NCBI GenBank assembly: GCA_017510335.1 | Contig: JAFWNM010000029.1 | Coordinates: 62,001 to 126,000 of the forward strand | Source: Paracoccaceae bacterium | Lineage (GTDB): Bacteria; Pseudomonadota; Alphaproteobacteria; Rhodobacterales; Rhodobacteraceae | Reading direction: 5' to 3' | DNA length: 64,000 bases | Shown: one piece after another, positions 44,541 to 53,683 of the stretch | Numbering within the stretch: the first letter of the stretch is position 1 | How the letters are laid out: each line of letters begins with the position of its first letter | Position numbers and translations under genes: made by a program | Notes under the pieces: model-generated | Told to the model about the DNA's origin: nothing | Database searches by the model: none | Seen by the model: the letters and a program-made list of their open reading frames with translations, nothing else

Positions 44541-44576
44541 ATTATCAATAACGATAATCATCACATTATCAATAAT
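44541..44576. promoter_or_regulatory. Candidate GntR operator repeats
   Basis: The divergent promoter holds the inverted repeat ATTATC-N6-GATAAT (44541-44558) and a direct copy of ATTATCAATAA (44541-44551 and 44565-44575) spaced 24 bp apart. This is the only AT-rich spot of the 123-bp gap between the regulator gene and the ATPase gene. Binding by the adjacent GntR protein is inferred. Confidence 0.5.
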
Positions 44577-44615
44577 GCAAGCCCCTTTTTTCCGGGATCG
44601 CACAGGAGACGCACC

Positions 44616-45728
44616 ATGGCCGACATCAGCCTTAGTAAGATTGTGAAAAATTATGGCGAGGTTCGTGCGATCCATGGCGTGGACCTTGCCGTGAATGACG
44701 GCGAATTTGTCGCCTTTGTCGGCCCTTCGGGATGTGGCAAATCCACCATGCTGCGCATGATTGCGGGGCTGGAGGAAATTTCAGGCGGCACGCTGTGTAT
44801 CGGTGGTCGGGTGGTCAACGAAGTGGAACCGAGAGGGCGCGATGTCGCAATGGTGTTTCAGGATTACGCCCTATACCCCCATATGACGATCCGCGAAAAT
44901 ATCGGCTTCGGGCTGAAAATGCGTGGCTGGAAAGCGGCCGATATTGCGCCCAAGGTCGAAGATGCCGCGCGCATTTTGCAAATCGGTGATTACCTTGACC
45001 GCAAACCGGGCCAGTTATCGGGCGGTCAACGACAGCGTGTCGCCATGGGCCGCGCCATTGTGCGCGAACCATCGGTGTTTTTGTTCGATGAACCACTCAG
45101 CAACCTTGATGCCAAGCTGCGGGTCGAAATGCGCACACAGATCAAGCGGTTGCACGCCATGCTGGGCACAACGACAGTATATGTCACACATGACCAGACC
45201 GAAGCCATGACCCTGGCCGACCGCGTCGTGGTCCTGCGCGGCGGGCATATCGTGCAAGAAGGGCCGCCAATGGAACTGTATAGCCGACCGAACTGCCGGT
45301 TTGTGGGCGAATTCATCGGATCGCCCAAAATGAACATCCTGTCAGGGGTGCTTGACAAGGCCGGCGGTGCGCCGTGTTTGCGCGTGGGGGACGCTGTTCT
45401 TGCGATTGGCGATATCGATGCGCGGGACGGCGCGCAAATTGATATGGGAATTCGCCCTGAACACCTGATCTGGGCGACTGCTGAAACCAGCAAGATCAGG
45501 CCGGTTGTCGAAGTGTTCGAGCCGCTGGGGTCGGATACAATGGCCATCTGCCACTTTGCGGGACACGAAATTTCGGCCCGTCTGGCACCGGACATTGCGC
45601 TGCAACGTGACCAGCCCATCTTCCTTTCCTATGATCCGGCCAATCTGCATTACTTCGATGGCGAAAACGGGCAGCGGATCATGCCACAGCCCCATCCAGC
45701 GGCACAAACGCTTTCGGCAGGCGCATAA
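44616..45728 (+). CDS. Carbohydrate ABC transporter ATP-binding protein, MalK/UgpC type
   Basis: 370 residues: Walker [11 protein letters not shown]-loop [11 protein letters not shown], signature [15 protein letters not shown], Walker [17 protein letters not shown], switch [15 protein letters not shown], and a C-terminal regulatory OB-like (TOBE) domain from about residue 240. Read away from its probable partner permeases (39824-41568) across a shared regulatory region; CUT1 importers commonly borrow such an ATPase. Confidence 0.95.
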   Translation: MADISLSKIVKNYGEVRAIHGVDLAVNDGEFVAFVGPSGCGKSTMLRMIAGLEEISGGTLCIGGRVVNEVEPRGRDVAMVFQDYALYPHMTIRENIGFGLKMRGWKAADIAPKVEDAARILQIGDYLDRKPGQLSGGQRQRVAMGRAIVREPSVFLFDEPLSNLDAKLRVEMRTQIKRLHAMLGTTTVYVTHDQTEAMTLADRVVVLRGGHIVQEGPPMELYSRPNCRFVGEFIGSPKMNILSGVLDKAGGAPCLRVGDAVLAIGDIDARDGAQIDMGIRPEHLIWATAETSKIRPVVEVFEPLGSDTMAICHFAGHEISARLAPDIALQRDQPIFLSYDPANLHYFDGENGQRIMPQPHPAAQTLSAGA

Positions 45729-46426
45729 ACGCGCGCCCCCCCTGCCCTGCTCGCGCGCGGCAGGTTTGATGCCACTGCAGGCGCCTGTGCGGTTCTGCGT
45801 CTTACAGGTGCAAACTGCGCAAGCGGTCCCTGCCCCTGCGTGTTTTCTTCTTCTAATCAGTATGTTGGTGACGGACTTAGAAACCCGGAAACTGGATTAA
45901 GCTTGCTGCATCGGCAGGGGGCGAAAACAGCTGAACGCAGCTCAGTATAATTGCTTCTTGCATACAACCCGAACAATGCCGCAATCATATGTGCATAATT
46001 CTGCGCTAATGCGCATTACTGCCGTAATTATGCCAAACTGCGTTGCACAAGCCCCCCTGCCCCGCCAAATGCACCGCGCCACATCAGCCGAATCCAGGCG
46101 TTTCTGGCGTTTCCAAGTCCCCCCTCAAACCAGAGTCGATTCGAACGCGAGTATCCCCCGACCTGTTGGGGGTGTGCGAACCCTCACGCACAACATGTTG
46201 CAGGCTGCCGCCATAAATGGCACACAGTTTTCTTTAATTTCAGTATGTTAAGTGAAAATTGCTATCACATCGCACCAATGCGACAGGCGCGCAGCACAAC
46301 CACTGTTGAAAAAACTGTTGTCTGACAGGAAATTGCGTGTCATGAGTTCTGTTGTCGCAGTAACGCGAAAATCGCGCGGTTTGGCGACGAAACACAAACG
46401 ACCCGCCAAGAGGTCACGAGGGCAGC
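45729..46426. other. Leader and control region upstream of repA
   Basis: 698 bp between the MalK gene and repA. I support no gene here. It holds a nested palindrome at 45993-46033 (listed separately), a hairpin CCCCC-N8-GGGGG (46155-46172) next to GTGCG/CGCAC (46174-46189), and an AT-rich tract at 46225-46265. This is where RepA autoregulatory operators and the repABC promoter are expected in this plasmid family. Confidence 0.6.
45993..46033. repeat. Nested palindrome upstream of repA
   Basis: Outer perfect inverted repeat GCATAATT (45993-46000) and AATTATGC (46026-46033) surrounds a perfect 12-bp palindrome TAATGCGCATTA (46007-46018) with almost the same centre. Such symmetry suggests a site for a dimeric DNA-binding protein, plausibly RepA or RepB. 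It does not match the TTGTCCGCGGACAA sites near repC. Confidence 0.6.
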
Positions 46427-47629
46427 ATGAATTCGACGTTGGACACGACACTCTCTGGCTCCATCGCGGCATCGATCGCGGCGAATGCGGCACGCCTATC
46501 CGAAGCATTGAACAACCATATGCGCAACAGCTTTCAACCCGAAAGCAGAAAAACGCTGCGCAAGTTTCACCCTGCGGAAGTGTCGGAACTGACGGGCATC
46601 AGCATGTCCAACCTTAGAACGCGGCATCAGGAAGGTGACTTTCCGGATGTGGAAACCGATTCCCGCGGCAGGCGCCTGTATTCTGCAGAAGACATCGACC
46701 AGATTCGCCATGTGATGGCGCGCACTGGCCGGAATGGCGAAACCTATTTGCCGGGCCACCGCGCGGGCGATGCGCTTCAGGTCATCTCTATCGTGAATTT
46801 CAAGGGCGGGTCCAGCAAGACAACCTCGGCCATCCATCTGGCGCAGCGCTATGCATTGCGCGGCTATCGTGTGCTGGCTGTGGACATGGACCCGCAGGCC
46901 AGCTTGACAACCATGTTCGGCTACAGGCCCGAAATCGAATTTTCCGAAGGCGGAACTGTCTATGACGCACTGAAGTATCAAGAACCTGTCCCCCTTAGCC
47001 AGGTTATTCGTAAAACCTATTTCCACAATCTGGATCTGGCACCAGCCGGACTGTTGTTGTCGGAATATGAAACCGAAACAGCTTATGCGCTTCAGCACAA
47101 GATTGACCCCCCCTTCACGCAGCGGCTGGCCATCGCGCTGGACGAGGTAGAACAGAACTACGATCTGGTCATCATTGATTGCCCCCCGCAGCTTGGGTTC
47201 ACCACCATGACTGCGCTGCTTGCCTCAACAGGGCTGCTGATTACCGTTGTTCCCAGCATGCTGGACGTGGCGTCCATGGCGCAATTCCTTGAAATGGCCG
47301 GGGAAACTGTTCAGACGCTGGAAGATGCAACAGGCCCGATCGACTGGTCGTTTCTGAAATTTCTGATCGCGCGGTATGAACCCACAGATGTTCCGCAATC
47401 CCAGATGGCAGGTTTTCTGCGGTCTATCCTGCTTGATCAGGTTCTCAATACGCCCATGCTGAAATCAACAGCCATTTCAGATGCAGGCATGACGCAGCAG
47501 ACAATTTACGAACTTGACCCCGGACAGGTTGTCAAGAAGACCCTTGACCGCATTTTGGAAAGCGTCAACGGCGTCGCTGATGAGTTTGAAAAGACAATAC
47601 AATTGGCTTGGGGCAGAGAGGTTGACTGA
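46427..47629 (+). CDS. repA: RepA, ParA-type partition ATPase of a repABC replicon
   Basis: 400 residues. An N-terminal helix-turn-helix-like region (FHPAEVSELTGISMSNLRTRHQEGDFP) precedes the deviant Walker A of ParA proteins, NFKGGSSKTTSA (about residue 125), with VDMDPQASLTTMFGYRPE and IIDCPPQLGFTTMTALL completing the ATPase. Membrane/nucleoid ATPase that moves plasmid copies and, with RepB, represses repABC. Its stop overlaps the repB start (TGATG). Confidence 0.97.
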   Translation: MNSTLDTTLSGSIAASIAANAARLSEALNNHMRNSFQPESRKTLRKFHPAEVSELTGISMSNLRTRHQEGDFPDVETDSRGRRLYSAEDIDQIRHVMARTGRNGETYLPGHRAGDALQVISIVNFKGGSSKTTSAIHLAQRYALRGYRVLAVDMDPQASLTTMFGYRPEIEFSEGGTVYDALKYQEPVPLSQVIRKTYFHNLDLAPAGLLLSEYETETAYALQHKIDPPFTQRLAIALDEVEQNYDLVIIDCPPQLGFTTMTALLASTGLLITVVPSMLDVASMAQFLEMAGETVQTLEDATGPIDWSFLKFLIARYEPTDVPQSQMAGFLRSILLDQVLNTPMLKSTAISDAGMTQQTIYELDPGQVVKKTLDRILESVNGVADEFEKTIQLAWGREVD

Positions 47630-48591
47630 TGGCTCGTAGAAACCTGTTTCAGCCCCCTGCCCCACCGGAACCGAATTCCGACGCGGCCAGCAAGGACCAA
47701 AAGCCCCGTTTCCCGAATACGGGCGCAATGAGTGGTGTCAGATCAACCCTCAAGGATCTCTCCAGCAACGCTGTGAGGGATCTTTCCGTCGATGTGATCG
47801 AAGAAGCGGGGCCAAAAGACAGGCTGAACTTCAGCGACGCCGATGTGGCCACCCTGGCCGAGAGCATACGCCAACATGGCCAGCAAGTGCCAATCATGGT
47901 GCGGCCCATCGCCAACAAGCCCGGGCATTACCAGATTGTCTATGGCCGCCGTCGGCTTCGGGCGCTGCAAACACTGGGCATCCCGGCAAAGGCGCTGGTG
48001 CGCAGCCTGTCTGATGAGGAGGCCATTCTTGCCCAAGGTCAGGAAAATTCCCAACGCCTTGACCCGAGTTTTGTCGAGAAAGCACTTTTTGCCGCCGAAC
48101 TTATGGCCAATGGCTATGAACAGCCTGTCATCCTGGACGCGCTTGCCATCGATAAACCGATGCTGTCGCGCATGACAAAAGTTGCGCGCGCGATCCCAGA
48201 GTCGGTCATAAAAGCGATCGGTTCTGCGCATGGGGTCGGGCGCAGACGGTGGGAAGACTTGGCAGACAGGGCGCGGGACGCGAAAATCGACCTGGCGTCA
48301 CTAATACAAGCGCTGCCGCTGGACGAGATATTGAATTCGGATGATCGATTTGCCCGCGTCAGCGATGCGGTTGCCCAGAAGGGAAAATCGTCCGCGGCGC
48401 CCCCCCCTGCCCTATCGGTGAAATTGCCTGACGGGACACCACTTGCCGAAATCAAGGACACACCGCGCGCAGTAACGCTGCGGTTATCAAAGTCTGACCT
48501 GCCAGAATTTGCCCAGTGGCTGCGCGACAACGCAGCAACTGAGCTGACGCGCCTTTATCAGGCGTGGAAGTCCGAGCGTCCATCGGGCTGA
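47629..48591 (+). CDS. repB: RepB, ParB-type centromere-binding protein
   Basis: 320 residues. A ParB/Srx domain (LNFSDADVATLAESIRQHGQQVPIMVRPI...YQIVYGRRRLRALQTLG, about 62-120) precedes a helix-turn-helix (ELMANGYEQPVILDALAIDKPMLSRMTKVARAIP) and the RepB-type C-terminal part ending in a short basic helix. The GERR motif of most ParBs is GRRR here, normal for RepB. It probably binds the palindromes at 48871 and 49926. Confidence 0.97.
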   Translation: MARRNLFQPPAPPEPNSDAASKDQKPRFPNTGAMSGVRSTLKDLSSNAVRDLSVDVIEEAGPKDRLNFSDADVATLAESIRQHGQQVPIMVRPIANKPGHYQIVYGRRRLRALQTLGIPAKALVRSLSDEEAILAQGQENSQRLDPSFVEKALFAAELMANGYEQPVILDALAIDKPMLSRMTKVARAIPESVIKAIGSAHGVGRRRWEDLADRARDAKIDLASLIQALPLDEILNSDDRFARVSDAVAQKGKSSAAPPPALSVKLPDGTPLAEIKDTPRAVTLRLSKSDLPEFAQWLRDNAATELTRLYQAWKSERPSG

Positions 48592-48639
48592 CCAACCACC
48601 ACCAAGAGCAACATAACACAGGAGCACGACCAGCAGCCC

Positions 48640-48694
48640 AAAAAAGAAAGAGCCCCCCAAGGTCACCCCCGGAGAGCCCTATCTGTTCTTTGCA
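48640..48694 (-). ncRNA. Antisense counter-transcribed RNA (incA type) between repB and repC
   Basis: On the minus strand a promoter TTGACT (48728-48723), 16-bp spacer, TAAATC (48706-48701) would start RNA near 48694. The transcript can form a 9-bp wobble-containing stem, GGGCUCUCC (48679-48671) with GGGGGGCUC (48658-48650), followed by a U-rich tail (48649-48640). The stem relies on G-U pairs and so forms only on the minus-strand RNA, as expected for a terminator of an antisense RNA. In repABC plasmids such an RNA controls repC expression and incompatibility. Confidence 0.7.
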
Positions 48695-48757
48695 CTTTCA
48701 GATTTAACAGCTTCTTCGCGCTAGTCAACAACAACCCGTTTGGTTGAATGATGATTC

Positions 48758-49915
48758 GTGGCCTTTTCCATGATTTTTGTGAAAACAGGCCCTTTCCCAA
48801 CCGGTTGTCGTGAAAAAAACATGGCATTCAGACAAGCAGCCGCCTCTGTTGGGGTGCGGGAACGCATGGCATTGTCCGCGGACAATTCTGTGCCGGAACG
48901 GCATATCATCATCAGCACCGTCCGCACCGCTGCGCCCTTGCTGGGGTTGAAAGCACCTGTGATCGCCACGCTTGATGCGATGCTGTCATGCCTGCCACCG
49001 AACAGGTCACACCATACGGTCTTTGCATCAAACGCCACGCTCGCGTTCCGGCGCAACGGCATATCGGACAGAACAATCCGTCGGCATGTCGCAATACTGC
49101 AAGACGCCGGGCTTCTTGTTCGTCGCGACAGCCCCAACAAAAAGCGTTTTACAAAGCACAGCAGGCAGGAAGGGAAAGCGCTTATGTTTGGCTTCGATCT
49201 GAGCTTGCTATTTGATCGTTTGCACGAAATTGCAACAATCGCTGCGCAAGCAACGCGGCAGGAAGAACACCTGAATTACCTGCGCACAAAAATCCGCGCA
49301 GCCGCGAATGAAGTTCTGCGGATATGGCCCGAAGATGAACGCGCGCGGGACACTTTGCGAAGCCTTCGCCGCAATCTCTCGCTCGCACAATGCGAGGAAC
49401 TTTTGCAATCGCTTGTGGAGTCGGCAAGTTCAGACATTTTACCTATGGAACAAACACCGGCCAGCACCACAAATCCGTCCGGCAATGACGGTCAAAATGT
49501 CCGGCACCATCATAAGGCAAATAAAGAAAATATTGATAAGCCTGTAAATACGAAAGCCAGCCCTAGCACCGCAACACCAGAAACAAACCCAATGTCGGTA
49601 GCAGAACTGATGGACACCTGCACCGAAGCCGCCCAGTTTGCATTGAATAGGCCACGAACATTCGAAGATGTAATCACCCATGCCCGAACGATGGCCCCGA
49701 TGATAGGCATAGATTCTGTGAATTACATCACTGCGGAAAAGCGTCTTGGCCCGGTGGCTACAGCAATTACAGTTATCGCATTGATGCAAATACAAACCAA
49801 GATCAGGAAATTGGGCGCTTATTTCAGGGCAATTACACATGGAAGTAGAAGCCAGGACTTTGACCCAATGCGCCTTGTTCATCGCCTCCGCCGGGAAACC
49901 ATGGCACCGACGTAG
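48758..49915 (+). CDS. repC: RepC, replication initiator
   Basis: 385 residues from a GTG at 48758; an ATG at 48770 or at 48821 (MAFRQAAASVG, where homology to other RepC proteins appears to begin) are alternatives. Conserved blocks: HTVFASNATLAFRRNGISDRTIRRHVAILQDAGLLVRRDSPNKKRF (winged helix) and the C-terminal SVNYITAEKRLGPVATAITVIALMQ...RSQDFDPMRLVHRL. A poorly conserved, AT-rich middle (about residues 240-290) is where the origin of replication normally sits in this family. A 16-bp palindrome lies within the 5' part of the gene. Confidence 0.95.
   Translation: MAFSMIFVKTGPFPTGCREKNMAFRQAAASVGVRERMALSADNSVPERHIIISTVRTAAPLLGLKAPVIATLDAMLSCLPPNRSHHTVFASNATLAFRRNGISDRTIRRHVAILQDAGLLVRRDSPNKKRFTKHSRQEGKALMFGFDLSLLFDRLHEIATIAAQATRQEEHLNYLRTKIRAAANEVLRIWPEDERARDTLRSLRRNLSLAQCEELLQSLVESASSDILPMEQTPASTTNPSGNDGQNVRHHHKANKENIDKPVNTKASPSTATPETNPMSVAELMDTCTEAAQFALNRPRTFEDVITHARTMAPMIGIDSVNYITAEKRLGPVATAITVIALMQIQTKIRKLGAYFRAITHGSRSQDFDPMRLVHRLRRETMAPT
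48871..48886. repeat. 16-bp perfect palindrome ATTGTCCGCGGACAAT, candidate parS
   Basis: Perfectly self-complementary and repeated (14 of 16 bp plus) 40 bp downstream... of the repC stop region at 49926. Two copies around repC and none elsewhere that I noticed in full length make it the best candidate for the RepB binding site. In Rhodobacterales repABC plasmids, replicon-specific palindromes of this length serve that role. Confidence 0.72.
49495..49560. other. AT-rich segment in repC, candidate oriV
   Basis: About 65 bp rich in A and T (AAATAAAGAAAATATTGATAA is at its core) inside an otherwise GC-rich gene. In repABC plasmids the replication origin has been mapped to an AT-rich part of repC, so this is the most likely place. 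Position and composition only; no iterons seen. Confidence 0.4.
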
Positions 49916-49925
49916 CAAAACACTT

Positions 49926-49941
49926 ATTGTCCGCGGACAAA
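49926..49941. repeat. Second copy of TTGTCCGCGGACAA, candidate parS
   Basis: The 14-bp palindrome TTGTCCGCGGACAA (49927-49940), flanked by A on both sides, lies 11 bp after the repC stop. It matches the core of the palindrome at 48871-48886 exactly. Confidence 0.72.
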
Positions 49942-50049
49942 ACACGACTTATCTGAACAGCGGCGCTTGAATGCATGGCCAAAACAGGCAAATACAACCA
50001 CGCAGCATTTCAAGCTTGTCTAACGAAGCACAGTAGAAAGGCGGATTTT

Positions 50050-50508
50050 GTGACGATCTACGTTGATGCCGATGCCTGCCCGGTCAAGGATGAAGTTGCC
50101 CGCGTGGGCACACGCCACAAGGTGCGGATCAAAATTGTTTCAAACGGCGGAATCCGGCCATCTGAAAATCCCTTGATCGACACTGTAATCGTGGACCATG
50201 GCCCTGACGAAGCGGATAGATGGATTGCCGAACATGCTGGCACGGGTGATGTAGTTGTTACCGCTGATATTCCCCTGGCAGCAAAATGTATCGCTGCAGG
50301 GGCACAAGTTCTGAAACACAATGGCGAAATCCTGAGCAATGCGAATATCGGCAATATCCTTGCCACGCGCGATCTTATGTCAGACCTGCGTGCCGCTGAT
50401 CCGTTTTTGCAGGGCAGGGGGCGCAGCTTTTCGAAGGCTGATCGATCGCGTTTTCTTGATGCGCTTGACAAAGCCCTGATACGCGCGGCCCGCGAGCATA
50501 AGCTGTAG
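50050..50508 (+). CDS. YaiI/YqxD family protein (DUF188)
   Basis: 152 residues from the GTG at 50050, chosen because the family starts at [16 protein letters not shown] and AAAGGCGG lies 8-11 bp before it; the open frame reaches 25 codons further upstream without homology. The family has a PIN-like fold with conserved acidic residues ([21 protein letters not shown]) and unknown function. C-terminal [22 protein letters not shown] is also typical. Confidence 0.9.
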   Translation: MTIYVDADACPVKDEVARVGTRHKVRIKIVSNGGIRPSENPLIDTVIVDHGPDEADRWIAEHAGTGDVVVTADIPLAAKCIAAGAQVLKHNGEILSNANIGNILATRDLMSDLRAADPFLQGRGRSFSKADRSRFLDALDKALIRAAREHKL

Positions 50509-50541
50509 GGTGCAGGTTTTCCGCATCAGCCAACAGCAGCG

Positions 50542-53094
50542 TTATTGCGCGCGGGCGCGTTCGCGTGCAACCGCCCACCCATTCAACCATGCAAGCCCGG
50601 CAAGTGTCAGGCCCAGCCCTAGGAACGCCCCGGCGCGCAATAAGCCGTCAAGTTCTGCCGCGTCAATCAGGAACGCTTTGGCGACGGCCAGACCCGCTAG
50701 GGAAAGCCCGATCTTGCGCAGGTCGGAACGGCCCTTCAGCAAACCACCTGTCAGAACGACGACACCAGCCGCAAGTATAGCAAATGTATAGGCATATAAC
50801 TCTGGTTGCGCGATTCCGCGGACAATGCGCAAGTCCTCGCCTTGCCACAACTGCCGCAACGCACTTCCACACCAGACGGCAGCCAATGCCCAGCCCGTCA
50901 GCTTAAGGGCCCGCCACACGGACAACCAGATAAGCAAACCAGCAGGCAAAAGATATGCCAGGATCAAATCATTAAAAACCGGCCAACCTGCGACTGGTCC
51001 AGAAAAAGGCCAATGGCCAAAGATAGGCGAAGTGGGATAAAGTGTGCTAAAACAAAGTGTTAACCCCCCCAATGCACCAGTAACCCATGCAATTCCACGC
51101 CGCAGACGCGGAAATACCGGCAAATGCGCGCGTTTGACCTGAATCCATGCCAGAACGATCATGACACTCGCATGCAGACCCAATTGCGCATGTGGCCCTA
51201 TACTGTCGGGCAACGCGCGGGCAATGAATATAGCCCCCGCGATAGCAGCACCTGCCACAAGCCCTGTTTCAACCACCAGCCTGGCGTGGCTGCGCAGCGC
51301 TACGTCGCGCAAACCTGAGTGTATCATCAATGCCAATGCCGGTCCTGCAAGTGTTGCCACAAGTGACGCCAGCATTTCGGCAAATGCGGCCTCGGACAGG
51401 TGCCACCCAATGCCCGGGGCCAGAACCAGCCGCCACAGCAATGCCATAGACGCCAGTATCTGGAACACCCCAAGTGCAGGAATATCGAAGCGCCGGTCCA
51501 GTGTCGCGGCTGCCACCATCAGCACAGCCAGCGCAATAGTCAGTGCGGCCTGGCCCAGCACCATCATCAAGCCAAGCGCAACGAACGCAAAAGCCACTGC
51601 TGCCGACGCCCCCAATCGTGGCCCTTGTCCAGCATCTTGCGCCGCGTAGCGCAGCGCCAGAACTGTGGCCAAGCCAGCAAGCGCCATAGCGTGCAACGCC
51701 CAGACATAGGGGCCCAGTATGCCCGCCGGCAGCCATGTTGTTTCGAGCGCGACAATCGCAGCACCGGGAAGGGCAAGGCCCGCCAGCGTAAAGGGGGCAT
51801 GCCGCCCGGGGCGCTGTGCCTCGCCTCGCCAGATCAAGGCCCAGCCCGCGATGACGCCAAGGCCAAGTATCTGACTGACGTGAAGTGGCATGTCCGCTTC
51901 AGGGGCTTGTATCGCATGAAATGCATTGAAAACCGGGCCTGATATTATGGCCTGCCAAACTAACCATAACGGCAGGGCCAGAACTGGTAACACCAACTGG
52001 TCGGCAAGCGCTGGCGCGCGCAAACACCAACGCGCAATCAGCACGGCCAACAGCGCTATTCCAACAGGTCCAGCCATGCCCGGAACCAGAAGCGCCAGCG
52101 AAAGGGCTGCAACTGTGCTGGCGGCAAAACTGGCACGCACGCCCCGAACCGGCCTTGTGCGGCCCAAGGCGCGCGGGCCGTCAACCACTGGCATTATATA
52201 CCCGAAGGGCAGGGTCATCGCTGCGCCTGCCACAATCAGTAACGCAATCGAAAACGCCAGTTCATCCGCGCCCGCCAACCGCCAGATGACCATTGCCGTG
52301 ACCGGAAAAACAAGGGCCAGCCAACTGACCCAGCCCCACCGCCGTCTTGCATCAATACCCAGCCCAGCAAGTGCCAATAAGGCAAAGTAGCCAAACAGCA
52401 CAGCGGGCGGCGTCCCCCCGCCACCAAGTGCAAAAGGCACGCCCGCGCCCGCAACAATTCCAAGTGCTGCCAGAATTGGCCCGTGTATCCAGCCCAACGC
52501 GATGGCCCCAAGCGCCAGCAACGCCAACGCAGCAAATGCCGTGCCGGGGGCTATCATGGCATACAGATGCAGCGCCGCAAGCACCGCGGCCATTGCGATG
52601 ACAAGCCCTGCGCCTGACAGGGTTGCAGGCAGCATATCGCCCGCGAAAGGACGGCGGCGCAACCATTCCCCGGCCGCGCCAAGCAAGGCCCCCAGAAACA
52701 GCGCCAGAACAACGCGCGCCTGCGGTGTCAGAAGGCCCGTTTCCACAGCATATTGCACCAGAAAAACGCCTGAAAGCACCAGCGTTACCCCTGCAGCGGG
52801 ATAGACCCAGTTATCGCGCAACCAAAGCCCCAGTCGGGCAAACGCGCTGGTGGTGCGTTTGGGGCGTGTCGTTTTCGGCAGGCCCGGTACGGCGACAGCA
52901 GAAGGGGCGTCTTGCGTGGCGCTGGCAAGCGTTGCTGTGCCATCTGCGCTTGGGTCAGTGGGGCTGTCCGCCTGCTGAATCTGGACAGCCTTGCGCAGGG
53001 TCGCAACTTCGCGTTCCAGACGCGCTGCGCGCGTGCGTGTTGTCAACGCGACCCACAGCGCGACCGCGCCAATGACAAAACCGACAAGGTCCAT
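50542..53094 (-). CDS. DUF2339 polytopic membrane protein
   Basis: 850 residues from the ATG at 53094. After a first helix (GFVIGAVALWVALTT) and a short coiled segment (RAARLEREVATLRKAVQIQQ) comes a polar linker, then more than 20 hydrophobic helices to the C-terminus with few loops. The architecture, size and segments such as WLRDNWVYPAAGVTLVLSGVFLVQY and IGLSLAGLAVAKAFLIDAAELDGL match DUF2339 proteins. Inner membrane; function not known. Convergent with the YaiI gene (33-bp gap). Confidence 0.93.
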   Translation of the reverse strand: MDLVGFVIGAVALWVALTTRTRAARLEREVATLRKAVQIQQADSPTDPSADGTATLASATQDAPSAVAVPGLPKTTRPKRTTSAFARLGLWLRDNWVYPAAGVTLVLSGVFLVQYAVETGLLTPQARVVLALFLGALLGAAGEWLRRRPFAGDMLPATLSGAGLVIAMAAVLAALHLYAMIAPGTAFAALALLALGAIALGWIHGPILAALGIVAGAGVPFALGGGGTPPAVLFGYFALLALAGLGIDARRRWGWVSWLALVFPVTAMVIWRLAGADELAFSIALLIVAGAAMTLPFGYIMPVVDGPRALGRTRPVRGVRASFAASTVAALSLALLVPGMAGPVGIALLAVLIARWCLRAPALADQLVLPVLALPLWLVWQAIISGPVFNAFHAIQAPEADMPLHVSQILGLGVIAGWALIWRGEAQRPGRHAPFTLAGLALPGAAIVALETTWLPAGILGPYVWALHAMALAGLATVLALRYAAQDAGQGPRLGASAAVAFAFVALGLMMVLGQAALTIALAVLMVAAATLDRRFDIPALGVFQILASMALLWRLVLAPGIGWHLSEAAFAEMLASLVATLAGPALALMIHSGLRDVALRSHARLVVETGLVAGAAIAGAIFIARALPDSIGPHAQLGLHASVMIVLAWIQVKRAHLPVFPRLRRGIAWVTGALGGLTLCFSTLYPTSPIFGHWPFSGPVAGWPVFNDLILAYLLPAGLLIWLSVWRALKLTGWALAAVWCGSALRQLWQGEDLRIVRGIAQPELYAYTFAILAAGVVVLTGGLLKGRSDLRKIGLSLAGLAVAKAFLIDAAELDGLLRAGAFLGLGLTLAGLAWLNGWAVARERARAQ

Positions 53095-53215
53095 GACGCC
53101 CACCCCCTGACGCAGCCAGGTCGTGTGGCCACGCAATTGTCTGCATGGCGCGCACCGTGGCCTATCTGCGGCCCGTGATCAAGCTTTGGCGCGGGTGAAT
53201 GACGCGCGACCCCGC

Positions 53216-53671
53216 TTAGGTGTTGTGATACTTCGCATCAAGCGCGTCAATCGCCTCCACATTCCCAGCAGAACGCCCCGCGGGGTCAAATGTCTGCGCA
53301 AGATACGCATCGGCAATCGCTTTCGCCAGTTCCACGCCGACGACACGCGCCCCCATTGTGATGATCTGGGCGTTGTTTGACAGCGCCGCGCGTTCGGCGG
53401 AATAGGTATCATGACATTGTGCGGCGCGAATGCCCGGAACCTTGTTTGCAGATACGCAAACCCCGATTCCAGTGCCGCATACCAGAATGGCGCGGTCAAA
53501 TTCGCCTGCCATCACCTTGGTTGCCACACGGTCCGACAGGTTTGCATAGAAGGGGTCTGCGCCTTGCGGTCCGTGGGACAGGTCAACAACGTCATGCTGG
53601 TCCTGTAGGTAGTCCGCCAGCATTTTGGCCAGCGTTTCGCCTGCACTGTCACCGGCAATTGCTATTTTCAT
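53216..53671 (-). CDS. rpiB: RpiB/LacAB-family sugar phosphate isomerase
   Basis: 151 residues with [22 protein letters not shown], the catalytic Cys motif [13 protein letters not shown], and [17 protein letters not shown]. The family includes ribose-5-phosphate isomerase B and EryI (RpiB) of Brucella and rhizobia, which converts D-erythrulose 4-phosphate to D-erythrose 4-phosphate. Grouped with a TpiA2-like isomerase and a DeoR repressor, the EryI role is favoured, although no erythritol kinase or dehydrogenase is in the window. Confidence 0.88.
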   Translation of the reverse strand: MKIAIAGDSAGETLAKMLADYLQDQHDVVDLSHGPQGADPFYANLSDRVATKVMAGEFDRAILVCGTGIGVCVSANKVPGIRAAQCHDTYSAERAALSNNAQIITMGARVVGVELAKAIADAYLAQTFDPAGRSAGNVEAIDALDAKYHNT

Positions 53672-53683
53672 GATCTGCTCCTT

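Noticed and set aside
50811-50826. Possible third parS-like site (TCCGCGGACAAT)
   Set aside because: Only one arm matches and it lies inside the DUF2339 coding sequence; likely chance.
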